A DNA stretch of 64,000 bases, from NCBI RefSeq assembly GCF_030697375.1, contig NZ_JAUYQD010000002.1, positions 21,524 to 85,523 on the forward strand. Reading direction: 5' to 3'. Source of the DNA: Rhodoferax sp. GTDB taxonomy: Bacteria > Pseudomonadota > Gammaproteobacteria > Burkholderiales > Burkholderiaceae_C. Positions 24,353 through 33,455 of the stretch are shown piece by piece. Each line of letters opens with the position of its first letter. Position 1 is the stretch's first letter. The notes beneath the pieces are model-generated. The model searched no databases, was not told the DNA's origin, and saw only the letters and a list, made by a program, of their open reading frames with translations. Position numbers and translations under genes: made by a program.

Positions 24353-24511
24353 GGATGTGGCGAGGAATAATTTCCCGGATTGGCCCGAGGAGTCGGGATG
24401 CGATGTGAGGCGCAAGACGTGCGGTGTGGCGAGCCACACAAGCGGATTGCAACGAAGCAGCGCGCCCGAATCCGACAGGACAAAATGGGAAACTTATTTC
24501 TTGCCACATCC
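24353..24511. mobile_element. MITE-like palindromic element
   Basis: 159 bp starting GGATGTGGCGAGGAATAATTT and ending with the near-complement (AAACTTATTTCTTGCCACATCC): about 24-bp terminal inverted repeats with two mismatches and one gap. TTA occurs on both outer sides (24350-24352 and 24512-24514), compatible with a 3-bp target duplication. The interior holds a perfect palindrome, GTGTGGC-ga-GCCACAC, and further stem sequence (CGGATTGG/CGAATCCG). It has no ORF. The structure fits a non-autonomous element mobilised in trans. The parental transposase family is unknown to me. Confidence 0.6.
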
Positions 24512-24586
24512 TTAGCAGGTACTTGGCCGCTGTAATCACTGACTGTGCCGAGCGCTTGTCCGCGATGTTGCCTACCCGCACTCTCA

Positions 24587-24907
24587 ATGAAAACTCTCAA
24601 ATCGTCGGTGTTGGATGTTCCGGCAGCCGCGTTGTCATGGCTGGGAAGGCAGGGAACTCGTGCCATTGCAACGTTGGTCATCGTGGGTATTGCCGTGCCA
24701 CCAGCTGGTACCTTTCTTAAGCCCTATCTCACAGAAGCGGTATTGCTCGGGTTTATGGCCTCACAGCGCAATATGGGCCTGGTACTTGTCGCAACCAACG
24801 GGGCTTTGCCCGATTTGACGTGGCTGTATTTCGCGCTCTCCCAATTTCCTATTTATCCGTCACCGCAGTTGCTCCAACCGTTGGTACGGCGGATACGCGC
24901 GTCGTGA
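24587..24907 (+). pseudogene. Remnant of a bile acid:sodium symporter-like transporter (internal deletion)
   Basis: 106 residues are open from the ATG at 24587. The N-terminus (ALSWLGRQGTRAIATLVIVGIAVPPAGTFLKPYLTEAV) looks like the first helices of an SBF-like/bile-acid-symporter membrane protein of about 300 residues. It continues directly into FMASQRNMGLVLVATNGALPDLTWLYFALSQFPIYPSPQLLQPL, which looks like the last helices. I infer an in-frame deletion of roughly the middle two thirds near residue 50. The product could not be a working transporter. It lies beside the MITE-like element, which may be related to the rearrangement. Family assignment is by recall of motif style. Confidence 0.5.
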
Positions 24908-25237
24908 TGGGCTTGCCGTAGTCTGCTGGACGCCACGAACAAATGAAGGGACACCCAATCCACCTGCCCAAGGGCGTGGTGGGTGCGGCTTGCGAGCGCA
25001 GGCTCCATTCGCGGTTGCCACAGAAGAGGCGCGCCAGCTACGGTGTTCACGAACTGGCGCAGCCACGCCAAAAGCGTTCGCCCGCGAGGTGAGACGGAGT
25101 CCGCAAGTTACGCCGCCCGCCTTGCGCGAGGTGGATGCCTGAAAAATGAACCCCTGCCCCCTTTGCGTCTGCATTTCCGCAGGATTTGTAAAGCCCCTGC
25201 GTGCTACCTTTCAGGCCTCATTATTTGCAGCCTGACC
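24908..25237. other. Gene-free region
   Basis: 330 bases of mixed composition with no ORF or structured element I can support. It may be decayed coding sequence between the transporter remnant and the GyrI-fold genes, and must contain the promoter of the latter. Confidence 0.4.
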
Positions 25238-25699
25238 ATGCCCACTTTCACCCACAACGCGCCCCTGACCATCGCGGGTCTGGCCCTTCGCACCTCCAAC
25301 GCCACGGCGTTCGAGGACATCCCGCGGCACTGGGGCGCGTTTTTTGCGCAGCAGGTGCTGGCGCACATCCCCGACAAAATCAGCGACGAGGTGTACGCGG
25401 TCTACACCGGCTTTGACCGCATCCCCCAGACCGCGGACGACATCTACCGCCTGGGCTACACCTTGGTGATCGGGGCGGCGGTGTCCAGCACCGCGCACCT
25501 GCCCCAGACGCTGACCAGCACGCTGATCCCGGCAACCCGGCGCGCGGTGTTTGCCGTCGAACCCGCCCAGCCCGAGCAGGTGGGCGCGCAGTGGCAGAAA
25601 ATTTGGCAGATGCAGGATCTGCAACGGGTATTCGCACCGGACTATGAACACTACGCAAGCGATGGCAAGATCAGCATTTTGGTGAGCGTGGCCGCATGA
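25238..25699 (+). CDS. GyrI-like/effector-binding domain protein
   Basis: 153 residues from the ATG at 25238 (the track ORF starts 85 codons upstream without support). The single domain has the effector-binding fold pattern: LTIAGLALRTSNATAFEDIPRHWGAFFAQQV, EVYAVYTGFD, YTLVIGAAVSS, TRRAVFAVEPAQPEQVGAQWQKIW, and a final strand ISILVSVAA. Such stand-alone domains bind small molecules and resemble the C-terminal half of AraC-type regulators such as Rob. It overlaps the next gene by four bases (ATGA). Confidence 0.8.
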   Translation: MPTFTHNAPLTIAGLALRTSNATAFEDIPRHWGAFFAQQVLAHIPDKISDEVYAVYTGFDRIPQTADDIYRLGYTLVIGAAVSSTAHLPQTLTSTLIPATRRAVFAVEPAQPEQVGAQWQKIWQMQDLQRVFAPDYEHYASDGKISILVSVAA

Positions 25700-26304
25700 C
25701 AAAAATCGACTTTAAAAAAGAGCTGAAATCCTTTTACCAAGCCTCCGCAGCCCAGGTGGTCGAGGTGGAGGTGCCGCCCTTCAACTACCTGATGGTGGAC
25801 GGCGTCGGCGACCCCAATACGGCGCCCGCCTATGCCCAGGCCGTGGAGGCATTGTTTTCGGTGGCCTATACCGCCAAGTTCATGCTCAAAAAAGCGGTGC
25901 CGTCCGTGGACTATGCCGTCATGCCCCTGGAAGGCCTGTGGTGGATGGATGACATGGCACGGTTCTCGACCGCCGACAAGTCCCAATGGCAATGGACCAT
26001 GATGATCCAGCAGCCGCCCCTGGTGAGCCGTGCCACCATCGACGCCGCCATCAACACGGTACAAACCAAGAAAGGGCTGGTTGGCCTGGAGCGCTTGCGT
26101 TTTGCCCCCTTTGCCGAAGGGCGCTGCGCCCAGGTACTGCATGTGGGGCCATTTTCCGAAGAAGGCCCCACCATTGCGCGCTTGCACCAATTTATCGACG
26201 CACGGGCCAAGCGAACCGGCAAACACCATGAAATCTACCTGAGCGATATCCGCAAGGCCGATCCCAAAAACTGGAAAACCATTCTGCGCCAGCCCATGCA
26301 GTAA
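25696..26304 (+). CDS. GyrI-like small-molecule-binding protein
   Basis: 202 residues. It starts IDFKKELKSFYQASAAQVVEVEVPPFNYLMVDGVGDPN and continues with YAVMPLEGLWWMDD, KGLVGLERLRFAPFAEGRCAQVLHVGPFSEEGPTIARLHQFI and HHEIYLSDIRKADPKNWKTILRQPM. This is the pattern of GyrI-like domain proteins (COG4832 type), which bind small aromatic or cationic ligands; some members hydrolyse cyclopropanoid toxins. Coupled translationally to the gene before and 19 bases from an AraC-type gene carrying the same domain. The substrate is unknown. Confidence 0.82.
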   Translation: MTKIDFKKELKSFYQASAAQVVEVEVPPFNYLMVDGVGDPNTAPAYAQAVEALFSVAYTAKFMLKKAVPSVDYAVMPLEGLWWMDDMARFSTADKSQWQWTMMIQQPPLVSRATIDAAINTVQTKKGLVGLERLRFAPFAEGRCAQVLHVGPFSEEGPTIARLHQFIDARAKRTGKHHEIYLSDIRKADPKNWKTILRQPMQ

Positions 26305-26323
26305 GGAAGGAAACCACCGCACC

Positions 26324-27199
26324 GTGTCCCGCAGCCCCCGCCCCTTCAGCGACTACCACACCCGTCTGCAACGGGTGAGTGATTTCATCCACGACCACCT
26401 GGACCAGCCGCTCAACATGGTGCAGTTGGCCGAACTGGCCTGTCTGTCCCCCGAGCATTGGCACCGGATTTACGCCGCTTTTTTTGGTGAAACCATGGCC
26501 GCCACCGTCAAGCGCCTGCGTTTGCAGCGCGCCGCGGCATTTTTGGCGCAGTCCACCCTGCCGATTCAGCAGGTGGCGCTGCAATCGGGCTACCCCAATG
26601 TGCAGTCCTTCACCCGCACTTTTTCCAACGCTTATGGGCTGCCGCCCGCACAGTACCGCCAGGGGGGCCAGCACGCGGTGTTCCATTACACCCAACCGCA
26701 GTACCAGGACGGTGTATTTGACGTGCGCCATGTCGAGATCACCTCCATTGCGGTGATCAGTGTGCCGCACCAGGGCTCATTCATGGGCATCAGCAAAGCC
26801 TTTGGCACCCTGTATGGCTGGCTGGGCGCGCACCAAGTCAACGCAGAGGGCCTGCGCTGCCTGGGCATTTACCACGACGATCCGTTTGCCGTGGAGGAGT
26901 CGGCCCTGCGTTCACACGCTTGCGTAGCGCCGGAAGCCGACACGCTGCAACAGGTCAACATCACGCCCCCCTTGGAGCGCTGCACGATTGCGGGTGGGCA
27001 TTACGCGGTACTGCATTACTGTGGGCCCTATGCGTCCATGCATGCGGCCTACCGCTGGTTGTTTGGGTACTGGTTGCCCCAGTCCGGCTGGGAGGTGGCG
27101 GACAACCCGGTTTTTGAAGACTACTTGAACAGCCCGCAGGACACCGCCCCAGCGGATTTGCGCACCGACATTTACATGCCGCTGCGCAATCCGGTTTAG
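26324..27199 (+). CDS. AraC-family regulator with C-terminal GyrI domain
   Basis: 291 residues starting at a GTG (26324), with GGAAGGAAA upstream. The N-terminal DNA-binding domain has two HTH motifs: LNMVQLAELACLSPEHWHRIYAAFFGETMAATVKRLRLQRAA and IQQVALQSGYPNVQSFTRTFSNAYGLPPAQYR. Residues 130-291 form a GyrI-like effector domain (VEITSIAVISVPHQGSFMGISKAFGTLYGWL, IAGGHYAVLHYCGPYASMHAAYRWLFGYWL, TDIYMPLRN). Rob/SoxS-like activators with this layout respond to small toxic compounds. It follows two stand-alone GyrI-fold genes that may sequester or process the same ligand. Confidence 0.9.
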   Translation: MSRSPRPFSDYHTRLQRVSDFIHDHLDQPLNMVQLAELACLSPEHWHRIYAAFFGETMAATVKRLRLQRAAAFLAQSTLPIQQVALQSGYPNVQSFTRTFSNAYGLPPAQYRQGGQHAVFHYTQPQYQDGVFDVRHVEITSIAVISVPHQGSFMGISKAFGTLYGWLGAHQVNAEGLRCLGIYHDDPFAVEESALRSHACVAPEADTLQQVNITPPLERCTIAGGHYAVLHYCGPYASMHAAYRWLFGYWLPQSGWEVADNPVFEDYLNSPQDTAPADLRTDIYMPLRNPV

Positions 27200-27217
27200 C
27201 GGTTTTTGCTTAAAAGA

Positions 27218-28828
27218 TTATTCCCACTCAATGGTGGCGGGCGGCTTGGAACTCACATCGTAGGTAACGCGGTTGATGCCGCGCACTTCGTTGATGATGC
27301 GGCTGGACACTTTTTTGAGCAGCGCATAGGGCAACTCGGCCCAATCCGCCGTCATGAAGTCGCTGGTTTGCACCGCGCGCAGGGCCACCACATAGTCGTA
27401 GGTACGGCCATCGCCCATCACACCCACGCTCTTCACCGGCAAAAACACGGTGAAAGCCTGGCTGGTTAGGTCGTACCAGCTCTTGCCGGTCTCCGCATCC
27501 ACAAAATTGCGCAACTCTTCGATAAAAATCGCATCGGCCCGGCGCAGCAAATCGGCGTATTCCTTTTTGACTTCGCCCAAAATCCGCACACCCAGGCCGG
27601 GGCCGGGGAAGGGATGGCGGTACACCATGTGGTAGGGCAAGCCCAGTGCCACACCCAGTTCGCGCACTTCGTCCTTGAACAGTTCGCGCAACGGCTCCAG
27701 CAGTTTCAGACCCAATTGCTCGGGCAAGCCACCCACGTTGTGGTGGCTCTTGATGACCACGGCCTTCTTGGTCTTGGCTCCGCCGGACTCGATCACGTCG
27801 GGGTAAATCGTGCCCTGCGCCAGCCAGGCGACGTGGCGCGACTGGTCGTTTTTGAGCTTGCCGGCCTCGGCCTTGAACACCTCCACGAACTCACGGCCAA
27901 TGATCTTGCGTTTGGCTTCCGGGTCGCTCACGCCAGCCAAATGGCCCAGGAACTGGTCCGCCGCATCGACACGCACCACCTTGGCGTGCAGCTTGCCGAC
28001 GAACATCTCCATCACCATGTCGCCTTCGTTCAGGCGCAACAAGCCGTGGTCTACAAACACACAGGTCAACTGGTCCCCAATGGCACGGTGGATCAGCGCG
28101 GCAGCCACGGAAGAATCCACACCACCGGACAGGCCCAGAATCACCTCTTCACTACCGACCTGGGCGCGGATATGCTCCACCGCTTCGGCGATGTAGTCAC
28201 CCATGATCCAGTCGGCGCGGGTGCCGCAGATCTCCAGCACAAAACGCTCCAAAATGGCTGCACCGCGCTTGGTGTGGGTCACTTCGGGGTGAAATTGCAC
28301 GGCATAAAAGCGGCGCGCTTCGTCGGCCATACCGGCAATCGGGCAGCTGTCGGTGCTGGCCATGAGTTTGAAGCCAGATGGCAACTCGGTGACCTTGTCG
28401 CCATGGCTCATCCAAACCTGCAGCATGCCGTGGCCTTCGGCCGTGGCGTAGTCCTGGATGCCTTGGAGCAATTCGGTGTGGCCGTGCGCACGCACATCGG
28501 CGTGGCCGAACTCGCGGTGGCTGCTGGCGGCCACCTGGCCCCCCAATTGCACAGCCATGGTGAACATGCCGTAGCAGATGCCCAGCACCGGAATGCCCAG
28601 CTCGTACACCACGGAAGGTGCCCGCAGGTCGTGCTCTTCATAGGTGCTGGCATGGCTGCCGGACAAGATGATGCCCTTGAGATTGCCGTCCCGCGCGTAT
28701 TCGCGGACCCATTCATTGCTCACATCGCAGGGATGCACTTCGCAAAAAACATGTGCTTCGCGGATGCGCCGGGCAATGAGCTGGGTAACCTGAGAACCGA
28801 AGTCGAGGATGAGGATTTTTTGGTGCAT
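27218..28828 (-). CDS. guaA: GMP synthase (glutamine-hydrolysing)
   Basis: 536 residues, typical GuaA. The glutamine amidotransferase domain starts [21 protein letters not shown], has the nucleophile in [15 protein letters not shown], and the His/Glu pair in [11 protein letters not shown]. The ATP-pyrophosphatase loop is [17 protein letters not shown], and the C-terminal dimerisation domain ends [19 protein letters not shown]. It converts XMP to GMP. It lies downstream of guaB on the same strand, so the last two steps of GMP synthesis are encoded together, with a 134-base gap containing inverted repeats. Confidence 0.97.
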   Translation of the reverse strand: MHQKILILDFGSQVTQLIARRIREAHVFCEVHPCDVSNEWVREYARDGNLKGIILSGSHASTYEEHDLRAPSVVYELGIPVLGICYGMFTMAVQLGGQVAASSHREFGHADVRAHGHTELLQGIQDYATAEGHGMLQVWMSHGDKVTELPSGFKLMASTDSCPIAGMADEARRFYAVQFHPEVTHTKRGAAILERFVLEICGTRADWIMGDYIAEAVEHIRAQVGSEEVILGLSGGVDSSVAAALIHRAIGDQLTCVFVDHGLLRLNEGDMVMEMFVGKLHAKVVRVDAADQFLGHLAGVSDPEAKRKIIGREFVEVFKAEAGKLKNDQSRHVAWLAQGTIYPDVIESGGAKTKKAVVIKSHHNVGGLPEQLGLKLLEPLRELFKDEVRELGVALGLPYHMVYRHPFPGPGLGVRILGEVKKEYADLLRRADAIFIEELRNFVDAETGKSWYDLTSQAFTVFLPVKSVGVMGDGRTYDYVVALRAVQTSDFMTADWAELPYALLKKVSSRIINEVRGINRVTYDVSSKPPATIEWE

Positions 28829-28900
28829 GGCAGAAAAGATGGTTTCAGTTTGCGTGCCTTATCCCAGAAACACCGCAGATCTGGCTTTGCCAGTCTGCCG

Positions 28901-28958
28901 GTGTTGCCCCCGGCAAGGGGGATGGCGCAACGACACGAAGTGCGCGCAGCCTGGGGGT
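28901..28958. repeat. Intergenic inverted-repeat unit between guaB and guaA
   Basis: CCCCC-ggcaa-GGGGG (28907-28921) is followed by GCGCA-acgacacgaag-TGCGC. Two adjacent hairpins in a short gap resemble the dispersed intergenic repeats common in Comamonadaceae. It could attenuate or stabilise the guaBA transcript. No T-run follows, so it is not a standard terminator. Confidence 0.45.
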
Positions 28959-28962
28959 GTGC

Positions 28963-30432
28963 CTAGTCAGCGCGGTAGTTAGGGGCTTCTTTGGTGATTT
29001 GCACGTCGTGCACATGGCTTTCGCGGATGCCGGCGGTGGTGATCTCCACAAACTCCGCATTGTTCTGCATGTCTTCAATCGTCGCGGCGCCGCAATAACC
29101 CATGCTGGCCCGTACGCCACCCGCCATCTGGAACACGATGGACACCATGGAACCCTTGTAAGGCACGCGGCCTTCAATGCCTTCGGGCACCAGCTTGTCG
29201 GCGTTGGGGTTGCCGGTGGTGGATTCCTGGAAGTAGCGGTCGGCACTGCCTTGTTGCATGGCGCCAATGCTGCCCATGCCGCGGTAGCTCTTGTAGCTGC
29301 GGCCCTGGAACAAAATGACTTCGCCGGGCGCCTCTTCGGTACCGGCAAACATACCACCCATCATCACGGTGCTGGCACCGGCGGCAATGGCTTTGGAAAT
29401 ATCACCGCTGTAACGAATGCCACCGTCCGCGATCAAGGGAACACCGGTCCCTTTCAGTGCGGTAGCGACGCTGTCGATGGCCATGATCTGGGGCACGCCG
29501 ACACCTGCCACGATGCGGGTGGTGCAGATGGAGCCGGGGCCGATGCCCACTTTGACCGCGTCGGCACCCGCTTCCACCAGGGCCAAGGCCGCTGCGCCGG
29601 TGGCGATGTTGCCGCCAATCACGTCGATGTGCGGGTAGTTTTGCTTAACCCAGCGCACGCGCTCAATCACCCCTTTGCTGTGGCCATGCGCAGTGTCCAC
29701 CACGATGGCGTCTACACCGGCACGGGCCAGCGCCTCAACGCGCTCTTCGGTGCCCTCGCCCACCCCCACCGCCGCACCCACACGCAGCTTGCCATGGGCA
29801 TCGCGTGCAGCATTGGGGAAACTGGTTTGTTTGGTGATGTCCTTGACGGTGATCAGGCCCTTGAGTTCAAAGGCATCGTTGACCACCAGCAAACGTTCAA
29901 TTTTGTACTGGTTCAGCAGCACTTTGGCCTGCGCCAAGGTGGTGCCATCGGGCACGGTGACCAGCTTGTCGCGCTGGGTCATGATGTGGCTCACCGGCAG
30001 GTCATACCGGGTCTCAAAGCGCAGATCACGGCCGGTCACAATGCCAACCACCTTGCCACCGTCACACACAGGGAAGCCAGACACGCCGAGCTGGTCCGAC
30101 AATTCCATGACTTGGCGCACGGTGTGCATGGGGGTGATCACGACCGGATCACGCAACACGCCGGACTCGTAGCGCTTGACCTTGGACACCTGTGCGGCCT
30201 GCTCTTGCGCAGACATGTTCTTGTGCACGATGCCGATACCGCCCTCCTGCGCAATGGCAATAGCCAAGCGGGCTTCGGTGACCGTGTCCATGGCGGCAGA
30301 CACCAGGGGCAGGTTCAAAGCGATGTTGCGGGAGAAACGGGTGGCGAGGGATGTGTCCTTGGGAAGGACTTGGGAGAACGCTGGCACCAACAAGACGTCG
30401 TCGAAGGTGAGCGCTTTGCCGATAAGGCGCAT
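28963..30432 (-). CDS. guaB: Inosine-5'-monophosphate dehydrogenase
   Basis: 489 residues, the standard length. It begins [33 protein letters not shown]. Two CBS domains occupy about residues 90-205 ([25 protein letters not shown]). The TIM barrel has the phosphate-binding and catalytic loop [21 protein letters not shown] with the active-site Cys, and the flap region [25 protein letters not shown]. It oxidises IMP to XMP with NAD+, the committed step of guanine nucleotide synthesis, and is followed by guaA on the same strand. Confidence 0.97.
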   Translation of the reverse strand: MRLIGKALTFDDVLLVPAFSQVLPKDTSLATRFSRNIALNLPLVSAAMDTVTEARLAIAIAQEGGIGIVHKNMSAQEQAAQVSKVKRYESGVLRDPVVITPMHTVRQVMELSDQLGVSGFPVCDGGKVVGIVTGRDLRFETRYDLPVSHIMTQRDKLVTVPDGTTLAQAKVLLNQYKIERLLVVNDAFELKGLITVKDITKQTSFPNAARDAHGKLRVGAAVGVGEGTEERVEALARAGVDAIVVDTAHGHSKGVIERVRWVKQNYPHIDVIGGNIATGAAALALVEAGADAVKVGIGPGSICTTRIVAGVGVPQIMAIDSVATALKGTGVPLIADGGIRYSGDISKAIAAGASTVMMGGMFAGTEEAPGEVILFQGRSYKSYRGMGSIGAMQQGSADRYFQESTTGNPNADKLVPEGIEGRVPYKGSMVSIVFQMAGGVRASMGYCGAATIEDMQNNAEFVEITTAGIRESHVHDVQITKEAPNYRAD

Positions 30433-30519
30433 GTTCTTAGCTCCAAATGACGGATTGTACCCGTGCGGCGCGATTCGCTTTTTTATACCCTATCTGCCTG
30501 TGGCGGCTACACTTCGCCC

Positions 30520-31050
30520 ATGAAACCGTTTCACGCATTTTTGACCGCTACTTTGACCCTGACTTGCGTCGTAGCGTCTGCCCAGTGGCAATGGGTTGAC
30601 AAGGACGGACGCAAAGTTTTCAGTGACCGCGCACCCCCCACGGATGTTTTGGATAAAAATATTCTGAAGCGACCTCCAGGGCGGGGGGGCAATACAAAGC
30701 CAGCCGAAACGGCGAGCGCAGACGCAGAATCAACGCCAGGTGCAGCCGCCCCCGCCTTGGCACCGGCAGCGCCAGCTGTGCCCAAGGGAGCCGGTGTCGA
30801 TAAAGAGCTGGAAGCCAAAAAGAAGCAAGCCGCGGACGCGGAAGCCGCCAAGCGCAAGGCAGAAGAAGAACGAATCACCAAAGCCAAAATCGAAAATTGT
30901 GCCCGGGCCAAGCAAGCCAAGGCAACGTATGACTCCGGCATACGCATTGCACGCGCCAATGCCGCAGGTGAACGGGAAATTATGGACGATGCAGCCCGCG
31001 CCGCCGAGGTCAAGCGCATCCAAGGCGTAATCAGCGCAGATTGCCAATAG
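30520..31050 (+). CDS. DUF4124 domain protein, exported, coiled-coil C-terminus
   Basis: 176 residues from the ATG at 30520 (19 codons inside the track ORF). A signal peptide (FHAFLTATLTLTCVVASA) is followed directly by the DUF4124 signature QWQWVDKDGRKVFSDRAPPTDV. A low-complexity Ala/Pro segment (about 60-95) and a Lys/Glu/Ala-rich helix (EAKKKQAADAEAAKRKAEEERI) follow. The family is common in Burkholderiales and probably periplasmic, but its role is not established. The gene is divergent from guaB with an 87-base gap. Confidence 0.82.
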   Translation: MKPFHAFLTATLTLTCVVASAQWQWVDKDGRKVFSDRAPPTDVLDKNILKRPPGRGGNTKPAETASADAESTPGAAAPALAPAAPAVPKGAGVDKELEAKKKQAADAEAAKRKAEEERITKAKIENCARAKQAKATYDSGIRIARANAAGEREIMDDAARAAEVKRIQGVISADCQ

Positions 31051-31067
31051 GGCCGATAGGCCGGGGC

Positions 31068-31403
31068 TCAATACCCGGCTTTGGCGCCCACCCTTCGTTT
31101 GGCAAACAAACCCGCCGATTTGGCGCCCTGGCGCACAAAACGCTCCCGCCGCGCCACCTTGGGGTCTACGGTGAGGGGCCTGCTGAGTTCGACCCGGTCA
31201 TGCTCCCGCAACACATGCTGCGGGGGTATTTTTCGGCCCCATACGCCCAATTCCACGGCATTCACCTGGGCTGGTGACATCTCCTGGAGTAACCCGCTGA
31301 TGTGCACGGCCTGCGCAGCCGTACAGCCCTGCTCCACCGTCAAGGCCACTTCACGGACTTCACGGGCTTGGGGAGAATAAACCAGCGTGACGGAAATCAG
31401 CAT
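31068..31403 (-). CDS. RnfH-family ubiquitin-like protein (UPF0125)
   Basis: 111 residues with the beta-grasp pattern of RnfH proteins: ISVTLVYSPQAREVREVALTVEQGCTAAQAVHISGLL, then VELGVWGRKIPPQHVLREHDRVELSRPLTVDPKVARRERF. In many proteobacteria this gene follows ratA, as here, with which it is directly contiguous. The function is not settled; a link to Rnf complex assembly has only been suggested by name. A basic tail (FAKRRVGAKAGY) ends the protein. Confidence 0.87.
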   Translation of the reverse strand: MLISVTLVYSPQAREVREVALTVEQGCTAAQAVHISGLLQEMSPAQVNAVELGVWGRKIPPQHVLREHDRVELSRPLTVDPKVARRERFVRQGAKSAGLFAKRRVGAKAGY

Positions 31404-31847
31404 TCAATCCCCATACACCTGCTGCGCACGTTTGACAAACGCATCGACCAGGTTGGCGGCAATCTTGTCAAACACCGGCCCCACGAGTTTGCCCAGCGTG
31501 GCATTGTCAAAACCGTAATTCAGCGACAGTTCCACTTTGCAGGCCCGTTGCGAGCCATCGCCTAGCGGATGAAAGTTCCATTCTCCGTCCAGCCGCGAAA
31601 AAGGCCCCTTCACCAATTGCAAACCCACCCGATGGGGCGGGGTGTGGGTATTGCGGGTCGTGAAGGTCTGGCGGACACCGCCAAAGGAAATACCCACCTC
31701 TGCGGTCATTCCACCCTTGTCCTGGTCCAGCACTTTGGCATGGTCGCACCAGGGCAAGAACTGCGGATACTGCGCTACATCGGTCACTAGCACATACATC
31801 TCTGCCGGGCTGTACCAGATCAAAACGGACTTTGTTACGGTTTTCAT
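31404..31847 (-). CDS. ratA: RatA-like START/coenzyme Q-binding protein
   Basis: 147 residues from the ATG at 31847; the track start at 31886 has 13 unsupported extra codons. The sequence KSVLIWYSPAEMYVLVTDVAQYPQFLPWCDHAKVL is the hallmark of the RatA/Coq10 family, followed by GGVRQTFTTRNTH, FSRLDGEWNFHPL and a C-terminal helix (ANLVDAFVKRAQQVYG). E. coli RatA was described as inhibiting 70S ribosome association; homologues bind ubiquinone. Its divergent position next to smpB and upstream of rnfH is the conserved arrangement. Confidence 0.88.
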   Translation of the reverse strand: MKTVTKSVLIWYSPAEMYVLVTDVAQYPQFLPWCDHAKVLDQDKGGMTAEVGISFGGVRQTFTTRNTHTPPHRVGLQLVKGPFSRLDGEWNFHPLGDGSQRACKVELSLNYGFDNATLGKLVGPVFDKIAANLVDAFVKRAQQVYGD

Positions 31848-31927
31848 AGAATGGAGGTCTGCGCGGGATTGTAGACAAGCCCACAAGCACCTCTTTCTTT
31901 CCCGTCTGTCACCCCCATTTGAGTCCC

Positions 31928-32401
31928 ATGGCCAAAAAACCTGATACCGCTACCCGCATCGCCGACAACAAGAAGGCCGCCTACAACTATTTTTTCGAAG
32001 AACGCTTTGAGACCGGGCTGGTGCTGGAGGGCTGGGAGGTCAAATCCTTGCGCGAAGGCAAAGTGCAGCTTACCGACGGCTACGTCGTGGTGCGCAACGG
32101 CGAATTGTTCATCATCGGCCTGCAAATCACCCCCTTGGGCACGGCATCCACCCACATCAGCCCCGACAAGGTGCGCACCAAGAAACTCTTGCTGCACAAG
32201 GAAGAAATCAAGCGTTTGATTGGCAAGATCGACCAAAAAGGCTACACCCTGGTGCCACTTAACTTGCATTGGAAAGCGGGAAAGATCAAGTGCGACATTG
32301 CCTTGGCCAAGGGCAAGGCCGAACACGACAAGCGCAACACCATCAAGGACCGCGAAGGCAAACGGGAAGTGGCACGGGCCATGAAGAGCTACAGCCGCTA
32401 A
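31928..32401 (+). CDS. smpB: SsrA-binding protein SmpB
   Basis: 157 residues from the ATG at 31928 (the track uses an upstream TTG). Characteristic segments: [89 protein letters not shown], and the basic C-terminal tail [17 protein letters not shown] that enters the ribosomal decoding centre. It delivers tmRNA to stalled ribosomes. ssrA itself is not in this window. Confidence 0.96.
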   Translation: MAKKPDTATRIADNKKAAYNYFFEERFETGLVLEGWEVKSLREGKVQLTDGYVVVRNGELFIIGLQITPLGTASTHISPDKVRTKKLLLHKEEIKRLIGKIDQKGYTLVPLNLHWKAGKIKCDIALAKGKAEHDKRNTIKDREGKREVARAMKSYSR

Positions 32402-32416
32402 TTATTTTCTGCATGC

Positions 32417-32445
32417 GGGAATAAACCGGGCGCCAGCGGTGTTTA
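32417..32445 (+). promoter_or_regulatory. Candidate ECF sigma-dependent promoter
   Basis: GGGAATAAA (32417-32425) followed 11 bases later by CGGTGTTTA (32437-32445) resembles the GGAATAA/CGTT-type promoters used by ECF sigma factors. It lies 46 bases before a lipoprotein gene that precedes an ECF sigma/anti-sigma pair, so it may be autoregulated. Confidence 0.55.
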
Positions 32446-32491
32446 TGGGAGTGCAAATGCTTGTTTGCACCGACCAACTCAGGAGTTTCCC

Positions 32492-32875
32492 ATGCCATTG
32501 ACCCCACGCTCTGCCATCGCCGCCACCCTGGCGCTTGCCCTTTTGGGTGCTTGTGCCGCCCTGGCACCCACCCCCACCAAGACCGCTGATGGCGTGCTGG
32601 TAGGCACCAACGGCATGACGCTGTACACCTTTGACAAAGATGTAGCGGGCAGCGGTAAGTCGCTGTGCAATGGCCCTTGCGCCGCCAACTGGCCACCCTT
32701 GATGGCGGCCGGGTCGGACAAGGCCTCGGGCGACTACAGCATCATCACGCGGGACGACGGCAAGCCACAGTGGGCGGTGAAGGGCAAACCCCTGTATTTC
32801 TGGGTCAAGGACAGCAAGCCCGGCGACCAGACCGGTGACGGCGTCAACAAAGTCTGGCATACCGCCAAGCCCTGA
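32492..32875 (+). CDS. Secreted repeat lipoprotein, COG4315 family
   Basis: 127 residues from the ATG at 32492 (GGAG upstream). The lipobox is ALALLGAC. Two copies of the family motif follow: GMTLYTFDKDVAGSGKSLCNGPCAANWPPL and KPLYFWVKDSKPGDQTGDGVNKVWHTAKP. Members of this family often stand beside ECF sigma/anti-sigma genes, as here. They are thought to sit in the cell envelope, possibly in redox or stress response; the biochemical role is unclear. Confidence 0.87.
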   Translation: MPLTPRSAIAATLALALLGACAALAPTPTKTADGVLVGTNGMTLYTFDKDVAGSGKSLCNGPCAANWPPLMAAGSDKASGDYSIITRDDGKPQWAVKGKPLYFWVKDSKPGDQTGDGVNKVWHTAKP

Positions 32876-32887
32876 TTTGGCGTAGAG

Positions 32888-33439
32888 ATGAATCCTCAGC
32901 CCATTGTCAACCACATTCCCGCGCTGCGCCGCTACGCACGCGCGCTGACCGGGGATGCATGGGCTGCCGATGACTTGGTGCAAGACACCCTGGAGCGGGC
33001 CTGCAGCAAATGGCGCTTGTGGTTAGTCGGGTCCGACCTGCGCGCCTGGCTCTTCACTGTCATGCACAACCTGCTCGTCAACCAAGTTCGCCAATCCGCC
33101 CGACAAGCCTCGGGCCGCTCTGTTGACATTGACGAAGTCGCCCACGAACTGCCCGCGCCCGATGCCAACCTGGGGCCCCTGCTGGATTTACAGCGCTGCC
33201 TCTTGCGCTTGCCGCAGGAGCAGCGGGTGGTGCTGCTCTTGGTCACCATGGAGGACATGGGCTACGCCGACGTGGCACGCATCACCGGTGTCCCCATCGG
33301 CACGGTCATGTCGCGCCTCTCACGCGCCCGCAGCCGGCTTCAGGAATTGATGGATGCCCCAGCCCATGTCCATGCACACACCACCGACTCGGCATCCGCC
33401 GACGGTAAAAGTGCGCCCGCCTTACGGCGCTTGAAATAA
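32888..33439 (+). CDS. ECF-type RNA polymerase sigma factor
   Basis: 183 residues. Region 2: IPALRRYARALTGDAWAADDLVQDTLERACSKWRLW. Region 4: RCLLRLPQEQRVVLLLVTMEDMGYADVARITGVPIGTVMSRLSRARSRLQEL. The C-terminal 30 residues (VHAHTTDSASADGKSAP) are unstructured. It follows the lipoprotein gene by 12 bases and is followed by a membrane anti-sigma gene, a conserved lipoprotein-sigma-anti-sigma unit. The inducing stress is unknown. Confidence 0.92.
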   Translation: MNPQPIVNHIPALRRYARALTGDAWAADDLVQDTLERACSKWRLWLVGSDLRAWLFTVMHNLLVNQVRQSARQASGRSVDIDEVAHELPAPDANLGPLLDLQRCLLRLPQEQRVVLLLVTMEDMGYADVARITGVPIGTVMSRLSRARSRLQELMDAPAHVHAHTTDSASADGKSAPALRRLK

Positions 33440-33455
33440 GCTGCAGGATCACACG

